Source: UBA6163 sp031411655
Lineage (GTDB): Bacteria; Planctomycetota; Planctomycetia; Pirellulales; Pirellulaceae
Reading direction: 5' to 3'
Length of the DNA: 16,084 nucleotides
Assembly (NCBI GenBank): GCA_031411655.1
Contig: JANOBM010000064.1
Span: forward strand, 1-16,084
In this document: positions 1-7,196 of the stretch, piece after piece
Numbering within the stretch: the stretch's first letter is position 1
How the letters are laid out: each line of letters starts with the position of its first letter
Program-made: the position numbers and the translations under genes
The notes under the pieces: generated by a model
Database searches by the model: none
Told to the model about the DNA's origin: nothing
Seen by the model: the letters and a program-made list of their open reading frames with translations, nothing else

Positions 1-768
1 GGAACCGGTGTCTCGCTCTCGATCACGGGGCCCGGGGTTCACGGCGGAAGAGTCGTCGATGATTTTGTCAATTTGACCGACCTCGCACCAACGTTTCTCG
101 AAGCCGCACGCGTTCCAGTTCCCAGCGTGATGACTGGACGAAGCCTTTGGCCGATCCTGTCGTCGGATGTTTCCGGCCAAGTCGACCCGTCTCGCACTTG
201 GGTTGTAACCGGACGTGAACGCCATGTTGAAATCGCGCGAGCGGATTACAGTCCCTATCCCCAGCGAGCCATTCGAACAGCCGAGTACGCTTTGATCATT
301 AATTTCCGATCGGATCGCTGGCCTCTAGGCGATCCCTATCGACTCGAGGGTGACGATCCGCCAACGAGTGAGGAGATCACCAGTTCAACACGGGTCACGC
401 TTCCCGACGAAGACGCGGGCCCGACGAAAGCATGGCTGGTCGGCGAGCGTGATTCCGCGAAATGGAAGACGCACTTCGATTGGGTTTATGGAAAACGTCC
501 GAAGTACGAACTTTATGACCTAAAAGAAGATCCGGACGAAACGAAGAACCTCGCTGATGACCCCGACTACGCACCGATCAAGGCAGAACTTGAAAGCCGT
601 TTGATGACCGAACTTAGTCGAAGCGGCGATCCGCGTTTGATCGATAACGGAAGCTTCTTTGAAACACCGCCTATGTCCGGTCCTCTTGCTGACGAAGCTG
701 AATTCTGGAAACCAAAATCGACGGCAACGCAGGTGCCGGAGAAGAATCGCAAGAAAAAGACCAAGTAG
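1..768 (+). CDS. Sulfatase, C-terminal part (heparan N-sulfatase-like), 5' end outside window
   Basis: The frame is open from base 1, so this is the C-terminal ~255 residues of a larger protein; the catalytic Cys motif would lie upstream of the window. Visible family marks are the DDFVNLTDLAPTFLEAA segment, which follows the last metal-site region in S1 sulfatases, and YELYDLKEDPDETKNLADDP near the end, the usual sulfatase C-terminal signature. The segment YPQRAIRTAEYALIINF followed by DRWPLGDP resembles N-sulfoglucosamine sulfohydrolase (SGSH) relatives, so cleavage of N-sulfate on glucosamine is a reasonable guess for the substrate class, but it is inferred. The protein ends in a lysine-rich tail (PEKNRKKKTK). 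It stops 32 nt before the next sulfatase on the same strand, so the two are probably cotranscribed. A TTG at 73 is in frame but is not the real start, because homologous sequence continues upstream of it. Confidence 0.9.
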   Translation, partial: GTGVSLSITGPGVHGGRVVDDFVNLTDLAPTFLEAARVPVPSVMTGRSLWPILSSDVSGQVDPSRTWVVTGRERHVEIARADYSPYPQRAIRTAEYALIINFRSDRWPLGDPYRLEGDDPPTSEEITSSTRVTLPDEDAGPTKAWLVGERDSAKWKTHFDWVYGKRPKYELYDLKEDPDETKNLADDPDYAPIKAELESRLMTELSRSGDPRLIDNGSFFETPPMSGPLADEAEFWKPKSTATQVPEKNRKKKTK

Positions 769-800
769 CACCAAACAAAAGCTTTTAGGCAGTCACACTT

Positions 801-2747
801 ATGAATTCGCAGTCGATTCGTCTCTTGATGGGTATCGTATTGTTCGTCGGATGCACGACGTGGTCTGCATCGGCTGCAGACCGTCCGAACATTCTTTGGC
901 TTACCAGCGAAGATCATGGACCCGAGATGGGTTGCTATGGTGATCCGCTCGCTCGGACACCAAACGTCGACGCGCTCGCTGCGAAAGGAATGATGTTTAA
1001 GCGTGCCTGGTCAGTGGCCCCAGTATGTGCCCCTGCACGCTCCGCGATCATTTCGGGAATTTATCCATCCAGTAGTGGCGGCATTCACATGCGTTCGATG
1101 GTGCCAATGCCCAACGGTACCAAGATGTATCCGCAAATACTTCGAGAAGCTGGGTATTACTGCACCAACAACAGTAAGACGGATTACAACCTTCGGGAGG
1201 TGGGGAGAACTTGGGACGAATCATCCAACAAGGCTCACTGGAAGAACCGAGGCGACAATCGACCATTTTTCGCCGTTTTTAATTCGACAAAAAGTCACGA
1301 AAGCCAGATCCGAACACGACCTCACAAACTGATTACTGATCCAGCTAAGGTTCGAGTTCCTGATTACCATCCCGACACTCCTGAAGTGCGTGAAGATTGG
1401 GCTCAATACTATGACAAGGTGAGTGAAGCTGACGCGGATGCGGGATTGCACTTGAAAGAGATCGCTGAAGCGGGGCTGTCCGAAGACACGATCGTCTTTT
1501 ACTACGGGGATCACGGCAGCGGCATGCCGCGAAGCAAGCGGTGGCCATCCAACTCCGGGCTTCATGTACCGATGGTGATCTTTTTTCCTCCGAAATGGCA
1601 ACACCTCGCTCCCAAGGAGTACCGTCCAGGCGGTAGCTCTGACCGCTTGATCAGCTTCGTCGATCTCGCACCGACGCTGCTGAGCATCGTCGGTATCGAG
1701 CCGCCGAATTGGATGCAAGGTCACGCATTTGCGGGCCCATTTCAAACGGAACCGCAGCCGTTTGTCTATGGAGAGCGTGGGCGAATGGACGAGCGGATGG
1801 ATTTGGTCCGAAGCGTAACCGACGGCCGATACGTTTACCTGCGGAACTACTTTCCTCATGTCTCTCAAGCGCAACGGGTCGCTTATCAATTCGAAACGCC
1901 CACGACGAGAATTTGGCATGATTTATTTGTCGCGGGAAAAACGACCGACGTGCAGTCAATTTTCTGGCAAGTTCCCAAGGCAAGTGAGGAGCTGTATGAC
2001 CTGCAAAACGATCGCGACGAAGTGAACAATCTTGCAGCGTCGCCTCAGCATCGCGAGATCCTGGAACGGCTTCGTGAAGCTTCCCAGCAGCACGTTCTCG
2101 CGGTGCGTGACGTTGGTTTCCTGCCGGAGATTGAAATTCATTCACGCAGTGCAGGCACAACTCCCTACGACATGGGACATGATCCGAAAGCATATCCGCT
2201 CGACCGAATCCTCTCAGCTGCCGACCTTGCCTCGCGACTTGGTAACTCAACCACCGATGACAGCATCGAAGTAACAGCACTCAGTGAATTACTGAATGCA
2301 GATGACAGTGCACTTCGTTATTGGGGAACGCTCGGAATCATGATTCGAGGCGAAAAAGCGGTTTCAAGCCATCAACACGCGCTGGAAAGCTTGCTGATCG
2401 ATCAGGCGCCGAGTGTACAAATTGTTGCGGCGCAGTCGCTCGCCATGTACGGCGAAGAATCGTTGAGAAAAAAGTCGCTTGAAACTTTAGGCCTGCTCGC
2501 GGATGCAAAATCGAACGGCGTCCTGGTTTCGATGGCCGCACTCGCTGCGATCGAATCGCTCGGTAAAAAAGCCGCATCGTTAGGGGAACGCATCTCCAAG
2601 CTCGCGCCCAACGGCTCCTCGCCCGACGCACGTTACGATGACTATGTCCCAAGACTACTGCAAAACATTACTGATAAACCGACGCCCGAGACTGCGGAAC
2701 CAGGAGCGAAACGTAACGAAAAGAAGACCAAAAGAGCCAATCGATAA
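801..2747 (+). CDS. Exported sulfatase with C-terminal HEAT-like extension
   Basis: This is a 648-residue S1-type sulfatase. Residues 1-25 form a signal peptide (hydrophobic core 8-17, cleavage probably after ASA at 25), placing it in the periplasm or outside. The catalytic motif C-x-P-x-R is C76-A-P-A-R80, whose Cys would be converted to formylglycine. Other active-site candidates are E37-D38 in LTSEDHG, K164 and H166 in STKSHES, and D237-H238 in YYGDHG. The ELYDLQNDRDEVNNLA signature lies near 397-412. Residues ~490-600 are alanine/leucine-rich paired helices resembling HEAT repeats, beyond the usual sulfatase end; the last ~25 residues are basic (KRNEKKTKRANR). The overall pattern is closest to heparan-N-sulfatase-like planctomycete proteins; the true substrate is unknown. 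The start is the first ATG before the signal peptide; no strong Shine-Dalgarno is visible. Confidence 0.92.
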   Translation: MNSQSIRLLMGIVLFVGCTTWSASAADRPNILWLTSEDHGPEMGCYGDPLARTPNVDALAAKGMMFKRAWSVAPVCAPARSAIISGIYPSSSGGIHMRSMVPMPNGTKMYPQILREAGYYCTNNSKTDYNLREVGRTWDESSNKAHWKNRGDNRPFFAVFNSTKSHESQIRTRPHKLITDPAKVRVPDYHPDTPEVREDWAQYYDKVSEADADAGLHLKEIAEAGLSEDTIVFYYGDHGSGMPRSKRWPSNSGLHVPMVIFFPPKWQHLAPKEYRPGGSSDRLISFVDLAPTLLSIVGIEPPNWMQGHAFAGPFQTEPQPFVYGERGRMDERMDLVRSVTDGRYVYLRNYFPHVSQAQRVAYQFETPTTRIWHDLFVAGKTTDVQSIFWQVPKASEELYDLQNDRDEVNNLAASPQHREILERLREASQQHVLAVRDVGFLPEIEIHSRSAGTTPYDMGHDPKAYPLDRILSAADLASRLGNSTTDDSIEVTALSELLNADDSALRYWGTLGIMIRGEKAVSSHQHALESLLIDQAPSVQIVAAQSLAMYGEESLRKKSLETLGLLADAKSNGVLVSMAALAAIESLGKKAASLGERISKLAPNGSSPDARYDDYVPRLLQNITDKPTPETAEPGAKRNEKKTKRANR

Positions 2748-2795
2748 TCGTTCTTCCCATCACGGATGTAAAGGTTAGATTGCGAGACTTCGGTT

Positions 2796-2824
2796 TTGTA
2801 AAAAGCCAATCGTGTTGATATTTT
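2796..2824 (+). promoter_or_regulatory. Candidate promoter for the Gfo/Idh/MocA gene
   Basis: TTGTAA (2796-2801) and TATTTT (2819-2824) are separated by 17 bases and each match the sigma-70 consensus at 4 of 6 positions. They lie in the 187-base gap between the second sulfatase and the oxidoreductase gene, which would give a leader of roughly 100 bases. This is a consensus match only, in an AT-rich stretch where chance matches are common. Confidence 0.28.
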
Positions 2825-2922
2825 CGAAAAAACTTTTTCATTAGGTCTCACCCGATCCATCGCTTATCCTGTTATCCTGGACGGCCCTGCCTATTTCTAA
2901 TTCTCGATCGAAACCCCACGTT

Positions 2923-2927
2923 AGGAG
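2923..2927 (+). promoter_or_regulatory. Ribosome binding site AGGAG
   Basis: AGGAG lies 7 bases before the ATG at 2935. It is the only strong Shine-Dalgarno sequence seen before any gene start in this window, and it fixes the start of the oxidoreductase gene. Confidence 0.7.
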
Positions 2928-2934
2928 CGCAATC

Positions 2935-4221
2935 ATGTCGAAGAAGGTCAAACAACTTCATCGGCGTCGTTTTCTGCAGACCACGCTTTCGGGTGCTGGT
3001 GCCGCGGTACTGGCCCCCACCATCATCCCAAGCTCTGCACTAGGTCGCGACGGCTTTGTCGCTCCGAGCGAACGAATCGTGATCGGCGGAATCGGCATCG
3101 GCAACCGTGGAACCTATGACCTGGGTTGCTTTCTTGAGCAGAAGGACGTTCAGTTTGTCTCTGTCTGCGACGTCAAAGAGGCCCGGCGGTTGGCGGTCAA
3201 GAAAATGGTTGATGAAAAATACGGCAACCAGAATTGCAGCATGGTAAGCGATTTTCGCGAACTTCTCGACCGTCCCGACATTGATGCCGTATTGATCGCA
3301 ACCGGCCCCAATTGGCATGCGACGGCAGCGATGACTGCGGCCAAGGCCGGCAAGGATATGTATTGCGAGAAACCCGTTACAAAAAACATCGCCCAGTCGT
3401 TAATTCTTGCGGAAACAATGCGTCGCACCGGTCGCGTTTTCCAAGCCGGAACCCAGCGACGCAATTTGCCGCACTTTGCCTTTGCCTGTGAACTAGCTCG
3501 CACTGGAAGACTCGGAAAGCTCACACGAGTTTATGCGCACCCCGCTGGGATGCAGGCGATGACAAGTGGATGGCTTGTCCCTGAGCAGGAACCTAAAAAG
3601 GAACTTGTCGATTGGAACATGTACCTGGGGCCAGCCGCGTGGCGACCATTCAATGCAAAGCTGCTCGATGGATTCAACTTTGAGAAGGGTGGCGGTTTGG
3701 TGGGTGGTGGTGTGCTCGAGTGGGGTTCGCACTGTGTCGACCTCTGCCAGTGGGCCGTGGGAGATTGTCCGCCACCGATTGAGTACAACGCACCTAAAGA
3801 TGGACAGTTGATGGCGAAATACGAAAGTGGAGTAGAGTTGATCTATCGCGAACAGGGCTGGATTCCTCTGGGTTCTTGCCCGGTTCGTTTTGAAGGCGAG
3901 TCCGGTTGGGTCGAGGCTGGCGACAGTGGTAAGATGGTCCTTAGTTCACCCGAATTGCTTGCCGGCCGAACGGTTGCGGAAATCGGTGGATACCCAGCGA
4001 CTTACCATGTGCGCGATTTCCTCGATTGCGTCAAATCTCGATCGCAGCCGAAAGGAAACGCGGATGCTGCATGCAATGCCCACATCGCATGTCATGCTGC
4101 CAACATTGCGTTGTTCCTCAACCGCCAAGTGCGGTATGACCTGGCGAAGAACGAATTCATTAACGACGACGCCGCTAATCGCCTCCGTTCTGAAGCGCTG
4201 CGAGAACCCTGGAGAGTATAG
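2935..4221 (+). CDS. Tat-exported Gfo/Idh/MocA family oxidoreductase
   Basis: This is a 428-residue NAD(P)-binding oxidoreductase-fold protein. Residues 10-15 (RRRFLQ) after a basic N-terminus form a twin-arginine export signal, followed by a hydrophobic stretch (17-33), so the protein probably folds with its cofactor and is exported. The Rossmann nucleotide-binding loop is GGIGIGNRG at 51-59. The family's catalytic lysine motif is C-EKP at 144-147, and the second catalytic region holds H266 and D269 (GSHCVDL). The C-terminal REPWRV is typical of planctomycete members. The family includes sugar dehydrogenases, glucose-fructose oxidoreductase and NAD-dependent glycosidases (such as GH109), so the reaction cannot be assigned; a sugar or sugar derivative is the likely substrate. 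Placement after two sulfatases suggests polysaccharide catabolism. A HEAT-repeat protein gene follows after 61 bases and is probably cotranscribed. Confidence 0.92.
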   Translation: MSKKVKQLHRRRFLQTTLSGAGAAVLAPTIIPSSALGRDGFVAPSERIVIGGIGIGNRGTYDLGCFLEQKDVQFVSVCDVKEARRLAVKKMVDEKYGNQNCSMVSDFRELLDRPDIDAVLIATGPNWHATAAMTAAKAGKDMYCEKPVTKNIAQSLILAETMRRTGRVFQAGTQRRNLPHFAFACELARTGRLGKLTRVYAHPAGMQAMTSGWLVPEQEPKKELVDWNMYLGPAAWRPFNAKLLDGFNFEKGGGLVGGGVLEWGSHCVDLCQWAVGDCPPPIEYNAPKDGQLMAKYESGVELIYREQGWIPLGSCPVRFEGESGWVEAGDSGKMVLSSPELLAGRTVAEIGGYPATYHVRDFLDCVKSRSQPKGNADAACNAHIACHAANIALFLNRQVRYDLAKNEFINDDAANRLRSEALREPWRV

Positions 4222-4282
4222 CTCGGGCTCGGCTTCGGCACGTTTTTCCTTACACTTCACCGCTAATCGTTGAGATACTGTC

Positions 4283-6163
4283 ATGCGCCGTCACGTTGCT
4301 AATGCTGCCATATCGTTCTTCGCCGCCACAGCGATTTTTCTACTGAGTGGCAACCCGTGCTCCGCACAGGTTGCGACGCTCGAAAACGAGCAAGAACTGC
4401 TCGCATTTATCCGATCGGATGAGTCACCCGCCGATAAGGCCATGGCTTGCAAACGATTGGCGATTTATGGAACCAGCGAATCGGTTCCCGACCTAGCCAG
4501 GCTACTTACGGACGAGAAATTTGCATCATGGGCGCGGATCGCCTTAGAGGCCATTCCCGGTCCTGCTGCAGACGAAGCTCTTCAAGCGGCAACCGAATCA
4601 CTGGATGGTAACCTATTGATCGGGGTGATCAATTCGATTGGCGTCCGCCGTTATGCCGGAGCCGTCGAGTCACTCGCCAAGTACCTTGAAGATCGGGATC
4701 CAAATGTCATATCGGCTGCCGCTGTCGCACTCGGGCGTATCGGGAATGCTGACGCGGCAAAGGTCTTGCGGCCAGGACTGAGCAGCTCCGATGCGAAAGC
4801 ACGCTCGGCCATCGCGGAAGGCTGTGTCTTATGTGCTGAACGCTTATGGCAATCAGGCGAATCAGAAACAGCAATCGAAATGTACGATGAAATTCGAAAA
4901 GCGGATGTCTCGCAACCACGCATTCTCGAAGCGACACGGGGAGCGATCCTGGCGCGAAAAGACGATGGCATTCCGTTGCTTTTAGAACAACTCCAATCAT
5001 CGAATAAGGCAATGTTTCAGCTGGCCTTAACAACGGCACGCGAATTCCCGGGTAGCGGCGTTGATACGGCCCTCGCAGATGAACTTGTGAAAGCAACACC
5101 GGAACGTGCAGCACTGGTTGTTCATGCGATGGCCGATCGTACCGCAACGGTAAAGCTTGATGCGATTCTGAAAGCTGCCTCGAGTGGACCGGATGAAGTG
5201 CGAATTGCAGCAATCGAGGCGATTGGTCGAGTCGGGGATGCAACATGCGTGACCCCATTGCTTGACATCGCACTTGAATCAAACGCAAATTTGTCGGAGG
5301 CAACTAAAGCCGCGCTTTCCGCAATTCCCGACCAGAGTATTGGTAAGGATATCGTTGCTCGCCTGCCTAAAGCGGAAGGCAAGATGTATGCATTGCTCAT
5401 CGAGGTCATTGGACAGCGTCGCGTTCCGGCAATCGATGAACTCACAAAAGCGCTGGACAATGACGATCAAGCCGTCCGTGTCGCCGCGTTAAATGCTTTA
5501 GGAAACACCGTATCTGCTGATCAACTTTCCCTTTTGGTTGCACAGGTTGTAAAACCCAAAAGCGTAGATGATGTAGACGCCGCAAAAAAATCGCTAAAGA
5601 TGGCTGCGGTGCGAATGCCAGATCGCGAAGCCTGTGCGACGCTTATCGCGAATTCATTGGACTCGGCTCCGGCATCCACGCAAAGTGCAATCCTCGAAAT
5701 CCTGGCTGAGGTCGGTGGCACGAAGTCCTTGCAGACCGTTGGAGCGGCAGCCAAGGGCAAGGATCCGGTACTTCAAGACGTGGGAAGCAGACTTCTGGGT
5801 GACTGGATGACAATCGATGCCGCGCCTGTGTTGCTGGATTTGGCAAAGACGGGACCAGGAGAGAAATATCAAGTTCGTGCGATGAGGGGCTACATTCGAA
5901 TTGCCCGACAGTTCACCATGGAGGATTCCGAACGGGTTGTCATGTGCCGTAACGCCTTCGAGGCCTCAAGGACGGCAGAAAAGAAGCTGATCCTTGAAGT
6001 CATGAAACGTTACGCCTCGGTCGATATGCTTAAACTGGCCATTAGCGCCTCGGCATCTCAGGATGTAAAAAGTGAGGCTCGCCAAGCCGCTCTGGACATT
6101 GCGGCAAAACTTGGCAATACGCCAGAGATCAAGGCTCTCTTGTCGAGCGGTGGAATAGGCTAA
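4283..6163 (+). CDS. Exported HEAT-repeat protein
   Basis: This is a 626-residue protein with a Sec signal peptide (hydrophobic core about 8-22, probable cleavage after CSA at 28). The remainder is nearly all paired amphipathic helices with the HEAT pattern, for example around 130-160 (VESLAKYLEDRDPNVISAAA, then ALGRIGN) and near 300-320 (VRIAAIEAIGRVGD) and 385-405 (VRVAALNALGN). No catalytic domain or haem motif was seen. HEAT solenoids act as protein-binding scaffolds, so a structural or partner-binding role outside the cytoplasm is likely. It lies 61 bases after the Gfo/Idh/MocA gene and runs into a terminator, so it is probably the last gene of that transcription unit and may act with that enzyme. 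No clear Shine-Dalgarno precedes the ATG; the start is chosen because it gives the complete signal peptide. Confidence 0.85.
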   Translation: MRRHVANAAISFFAATAIFLLSGNPCSAQVATLENEQELLAFIRSDESPADKAMACKRLAIYGTSESVPDLARLLTDEKFASWARIALEAIPGPAADEALQAATESLDGNLLIGVINSIGVRRYAGAVESLAKYLEDRDPNVISAAAVALGRIGNADAAKVLRPGLSSSDAKARSAIAEGCVLCAERLWQSGESETAIEMYDEIRKADVSQPRILEATRGAILARKDDGIPLLLEQLQSSNKAMFQLALTTAREFPGSGVDTALADELVKATPERAALVVHAMADRTATVKLDAILKAASSGPDEVRIAAIEAIGRVGDATCVTPLLDIALESNANLSEATKAALSAIPDQSIGKDIVARLPKAEGKMYALLIEVIGQRRVPAIDELTKALDNDDQAVRVAALNALGNTVSADQLSLLVAQVVKPKSVDDVDAAKKSLKMAAVRMPDREACATLIANSLDSAPASTQSAILEILAEVGGTKSLQTVGAAAKGKDPVLQDVGSRLLGDWMTIDAAPVLLDLAKTGPGEKYQVRAMRGYIRIARQFTMEDSERVVMCRNAFEASRTAEKKLILEVMKRYASVDMLKLAISASASQDVKSEARQAALDIAAKLGNTPEIKALLSSGGIG

Positions 6164-6202
6164 CGTCCCCAGTTTGGTAAACCGAAACCGATGTTATCGA
6201 TC

Positions 6203-6236
6203 GACCTGCCGAATTCGTTCGGCAGGTCATGTTTTT
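6203..6236 (+). terminator. Rho-independent terminator after the HEAT-repeat gene
   Basis: A perfect 11-bp stem with a TTCG loop (6203-6228) is followed 3 bases later by five T residues (6232-6236). The T-tract follows the hairpin on the plus strand, so it mainly stops the plus-strand unit. The hairpin overlaps the rbsC stop codon of the convergent operon by 2 bases; on the minus strand no T-tract follows it. Confidence 0.8.
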
Positions 6237-7189
6237 CTACGAAATGCATCAAGCAGGACCGCGCCGATGATGACGCTTCCTGTTATCACTCGCTTGAACG
6301 GTTCCTCCACTCCAACGGATGCTAGTCCTGTTTGGAGGACAGCGATAATTAGAACGCCGAACAACGTGTTGATCACCGAACCTCGGCCTCCCATCAAACT
6401 GGTACCGCCGATCACTGCTGCGGCAATTGCAGCCAATTCTAAACCAACTGCTGCATTAGGGTCCGCAGACGACAAGCGACTGGCTTGCATCAATCCCCCA
6501 ATGCCGCACAGGAACCCTGATATCCCGAACACGATGATTCGATACGGACGCGAGTCTACGCCACACATTCGCACTGCGGCATCGTTTGTTCCGATTGCGA
6601 TTAAGTAACGCCCCATCACGGTGCGAGTGAGCATTATATGAGACGTCAGCACGACGGCTGCAGCAACAAGCACGGCGATCGATATCGGCAATGCACCGAG
6701 TGGCGCGCTGATGAATTCAATCGCCTTGCCGATATATTTCGTTTGAGAATCAGTCACCAAATAAGCGGCGCCTCGTGCAATTTCAAGCATGCCGAGCGTA
6801 ACGATGAATGACGGTATCCCGAACCAAACACTAATCGCGCCACTGACGGTACCAACGAACGTACCCACCGCAATTGCGAGAAGAGCCGCCAAGCCGATTG
6901 GCAAACCCCAGTCAATCATGGCGAGGCCTAAAATCGCTGACGATAACGCTAGTACGGACCCAACGGACAAATCGATTCCACCGATAATCAGTACAAGCGT
7001 CATCCCTACCGCGACAACGGTCAAATCCGGGATCTGGTTAGCGATCGTCGTCAGTGTTCGAGCACTAAAAAAGTGATCGCTCAACATCCCGAATACGGTG
7101 ATTAGAAGACCGAGCACTGCCATCAGTCCAACGTATTGTTTAACGCTAGAGCGAAGGTGGCTGAATTGACTTCGAGGAAAGCTGTTCAT
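6227..7189 (-). CDS. rbsC: Ribose-type ABC transporter permease (RbsC-like)
   Basis: This is a membrane permease of the BPD_transp_2 family that forms the channel of the sugar importer. From the ATG at 7189 it is 320 residues, about the size of E. coli RbsC (321). It is a multi-pass membrane protein with about ten hydrophobic segments. The motif GGIDLSVGS at 70-78 is characteristic of RbsC/XylH/AraH-type permeases, and IGGTSLMGGRGS at 260-271 is the conserved cytoplasmic loop that contacts the ATPase. The frame stays open to 7276, but those 29 extra residues overlap rbsA and lack family similarity, so the ATG at 7189, 7 bases after the rbsA stop, is preferred. It is the last gene of the operon, and its stop codon lies inside the convergent terminator hairpin. 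Confidence 0.92.
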   Translation of the reverse strand: MNSFPRSQFSHLRSSVKQYVGLMAVLGLLITVFGMLSDHFFSARTLTTIANQIPDLTVVAVGMTLVLIIGGIDLSVGSVLALSSAILGLAMIDWGLPIGLAALLAIAVGTFVGTVSGAISVWFGIPSFIVTLGMLEIARGAAYLVTDSQTKYIGKAIEFISAPLGALPISIAVLVAAAVVLTSHIMLTRTVMGRYLIAIGTNDAAVRMCGVDSRPYRIIVFGISGFLCGIGGLMQASRLSSADPNAAVGLELAAIAAAVIGGTSLMGGRGSVINTLFGVLIIAVLQTGLASVGVEEPFKRVITGSVIIGAVLLDAFRRKT

Positions 7190-7196
7190 GATTGAT

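Noticed and set aside
778..787. AAAAGCTTTT palindrome between the first two sulfatases
   Set aside because: It has no loop, is short and lies between genes that look cotranscribed; chance is the simplest explanation.
1221..1919. Long open frames opposite or overlapping the second sulfatase (also 1651-2280 minus)
   Set aside because: They have no recognisable domain and lie wholly within a clear sulfatase gene; they are shadow frames.
2829..2842. GAAAAA-AC-TTTTTC inverted repeat as a terminator for the second sulfatase
   Set aside because: The stem is all A-T apart from one end pair and the loop is only two bases, so it would not form a stable hairpin.
4225..4250. GC-rich stretch followed by T residues after the oxidoreductase gene, considered as a terminator
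   Set aside because: The GGC-rich arms are direct, not inverted, repeats and form no useful stem.
4707..5303. 198-codon minus-strand frame inside the HEAT-repeat gene
   Set aside because: The plus-strand frame has a signal peptide and regular helical repeats; the antisense frame is His/Arg/Leu-rich with no family pattern.
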